Source: Calothrix sp. PCC 6303 (lineage in GTDB: Bacteria > Cyanobacteriota > Cyanobacteriia > Cyanobacteriales > Nostocaceae). Taken from it: 64,000 nucleotides of DNA. A program made the position numbers and the translations under genes. Below are positions 63,297 through 64,000 of this stretch, piece after piece (the first letter of the stretch is position 1; each line of letters begins with the position of its first letter). The DNA is taken from assembly GCF_000317435.1 (NCBI RefSeq), contig NC_019751.1:2356001-2420000 (forward strand). The letters are read 5' to 3'. The notes under the pieces were generated by a model. The model was not told where the DNA came from. It saw nothing but the letters and a program-made list of their open reading frames with translations, and did not search any database.

Positions 63297-64000
63297 ATGG
63301 GAAGGAGAATATGGAATCGCATTCACCAAGAGTTGGGGTTATGGTCACAGGCTGCACCTCCAGGGATAATGGTGTTGGTTGTGGTGATGTTGATCCGTGC
63401 TATTGGAGGAATGCAATCTTTAGAATCGATGCTCCTCGATACTATGTTACGTCTGCGTCCGGTGGAAAAACTCGATGAACGTGTCGTAATTGTGGGTATC
63501 GATGAAAAGGATATTCAATGGGTGGGACAATACCCAGTTCCAGATGAAAAAATTGCCCAGTTACTAACTAAGTTAGAAACCTATCAACCGTTAGCAATTG
63601 GATTAGATATTTTTAAAAATGTTCCTGTGGAACCTGGGAGCAAAGAACTCACGCGGTTGTTTCAGGAAAATACCAATATTATTGGGATTGAAAAAATCTT
63701 ACCACCGGGAGAAACTCCCCCACCTCGAAGTTTACCACCTGAACAAATCGGATTTGTTGATTTACCTAATGATGGGGATAGCAAAAATCGACGTTATTTG
63801 TTGTACACACCTAATCCTCACAATGTTAGTCAAGATAAATATTCTCTAGCGCTACGGTTAGTTATTAAATACTTTAAAAACAATGCAATTACCATCGCCA
63901 CAGGTAAAAATGACCCCAATACAATAATGTTTGGTGGGGTCGAATTACCCCGCATCACCAAAAATTTTGGTGGATACGTGAACGTTGATGATGGGGGAGT
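63297..64000 (+). CDS. CHASE2-domain sensor protein (partial, runs off the window)
   Basis: An open frame from the ATG at 63297 continues past the window end (234 codons visible). It has an N-terminal membrane helix (PGIMVLVVVMLIRAIGG) followed by a CHASE2 extracellular sensor: RVVIVGIDEKDIQWVGQYPV, AIGLDIFKNVPVEPGSKELT, IGFVDLPNDGDSKNRRYLLY and GGYVNVDDGG. CHASE2 usually precedes membrane helices and a kinase, cyclase or phosphatase output. The output is outside the window. The upstream response regulator suggests a histidine kinase or a kinase-regulator pair. Confidence 0.85.
   Translation, partial: MGRRIWNRIHQELGLWSQAAPPGIMVLVVVMLIRAIGGMQSLESMLLDTMLRLRPVEKLDERVVIVGIDEKDIQWVGQYPVPDEKIAQLLTKLETYQPLAIGLDIFKNVPVEPGSKELTRLFQENTNIIGIEKILPPGETPPPRSLPPEQIGFVDLPNDGDSKNRRYLLYTPNPHNVSQDKYSLALRLVIKYFKNNAITIATGKNDPNTIMFGGVELPRITKNFGGYVNVDDGG

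Noticed and set aside
63619-63849. 76-residue plus-strand frame near the window end
   Set aside because: It is an out-of-frame reading of the CHASE2 gene, whose own frame is open from 63297 to the end.

Overview
The window comes from a filamentous, heterocyst-forming cyanobacterium (Nostocales-like). GCGATCGC (HIP1-type) octamers are frequent. The genes include a high-light-inducible protein, the nif regulator cnfR/patB, nif-specific ferredoxin fdxB, a coxBA terminal-oxidase operon of the heterocyst type, a fused modBC transporter, a CHAT-TPR protein, a DUF4912 protein and an intein-bearing thyX. I cannot name a species. No rRNA, tRNA or CRISPR array was recognised by eye.

Layout. 0.2-5.2 kb: mfd, then a small Mo-nitrogenase-C-terminal-like protein and a cupin. 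5.3-11 kb: a large CHAT protease-like protein with nine near-identical TPRs, a broken hicBA toxin-antitoxin pair, a DUF3800 gene and three copies of a ~70-bp dispersed element. 11-14.8 kb: mutS and a PH-domain protein. 14.8-19.1 kb: a mobile-element pile-up, in which an IS200/IS605-type tnpB was hit by two other insertion sequences. 19.4-25.7 kb: hli, thyX (intein), an ISAzo13-type element sitting exactly in the thyX stop codon, rplI, gloB and a small conserved gene. 26-33 kb: an exopolysaccharide locus (GDP-mannose dehydratase, two glycosyltransferases, an ABC exporter fused to histidine-kinase-like helices, a pyruvyltransferase-like protein). 33-46.5 kb: mixed housekeeping and cyanobacterial conserved genes (AMIN serine hydrolase, DinB, GNAT, P-II-like, subtilase, purN, PstS-like/DUF4912, SDR). 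46.7-58.5 kb: a diazotrophy neighbourhood (cnfR, fdxB, coxB, coxA, molybdate transport). 58.9-64 kb: a porin gene split by a second ISAzo13-type element, a response regulator and the start of a CHASE2 sensor.

The most notable feature is coxA. After about 85 codons it breaks off inside the conserved second transmembrane region and runs into a large serine recombinase of the XisF type. The recombinase start codon lies 2 nt after the stop of the truncated coxA frame. This is the arrangement expected of a developmentally excised heterocyst DNA element, here in an oxidase gene. The 3' part of coxA is not in the window, so if this is such an element it exceeds 12 kb and would carry the molybdate genes. 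Other points of interest are three conserved TACCAA-N5-TTGGTA palindromes between modA and the porin, the ABC-HisKA-like fusion, tandem Tudor-like domains in an exported protein, and insertion sequences whose target duplications can be read to the base.
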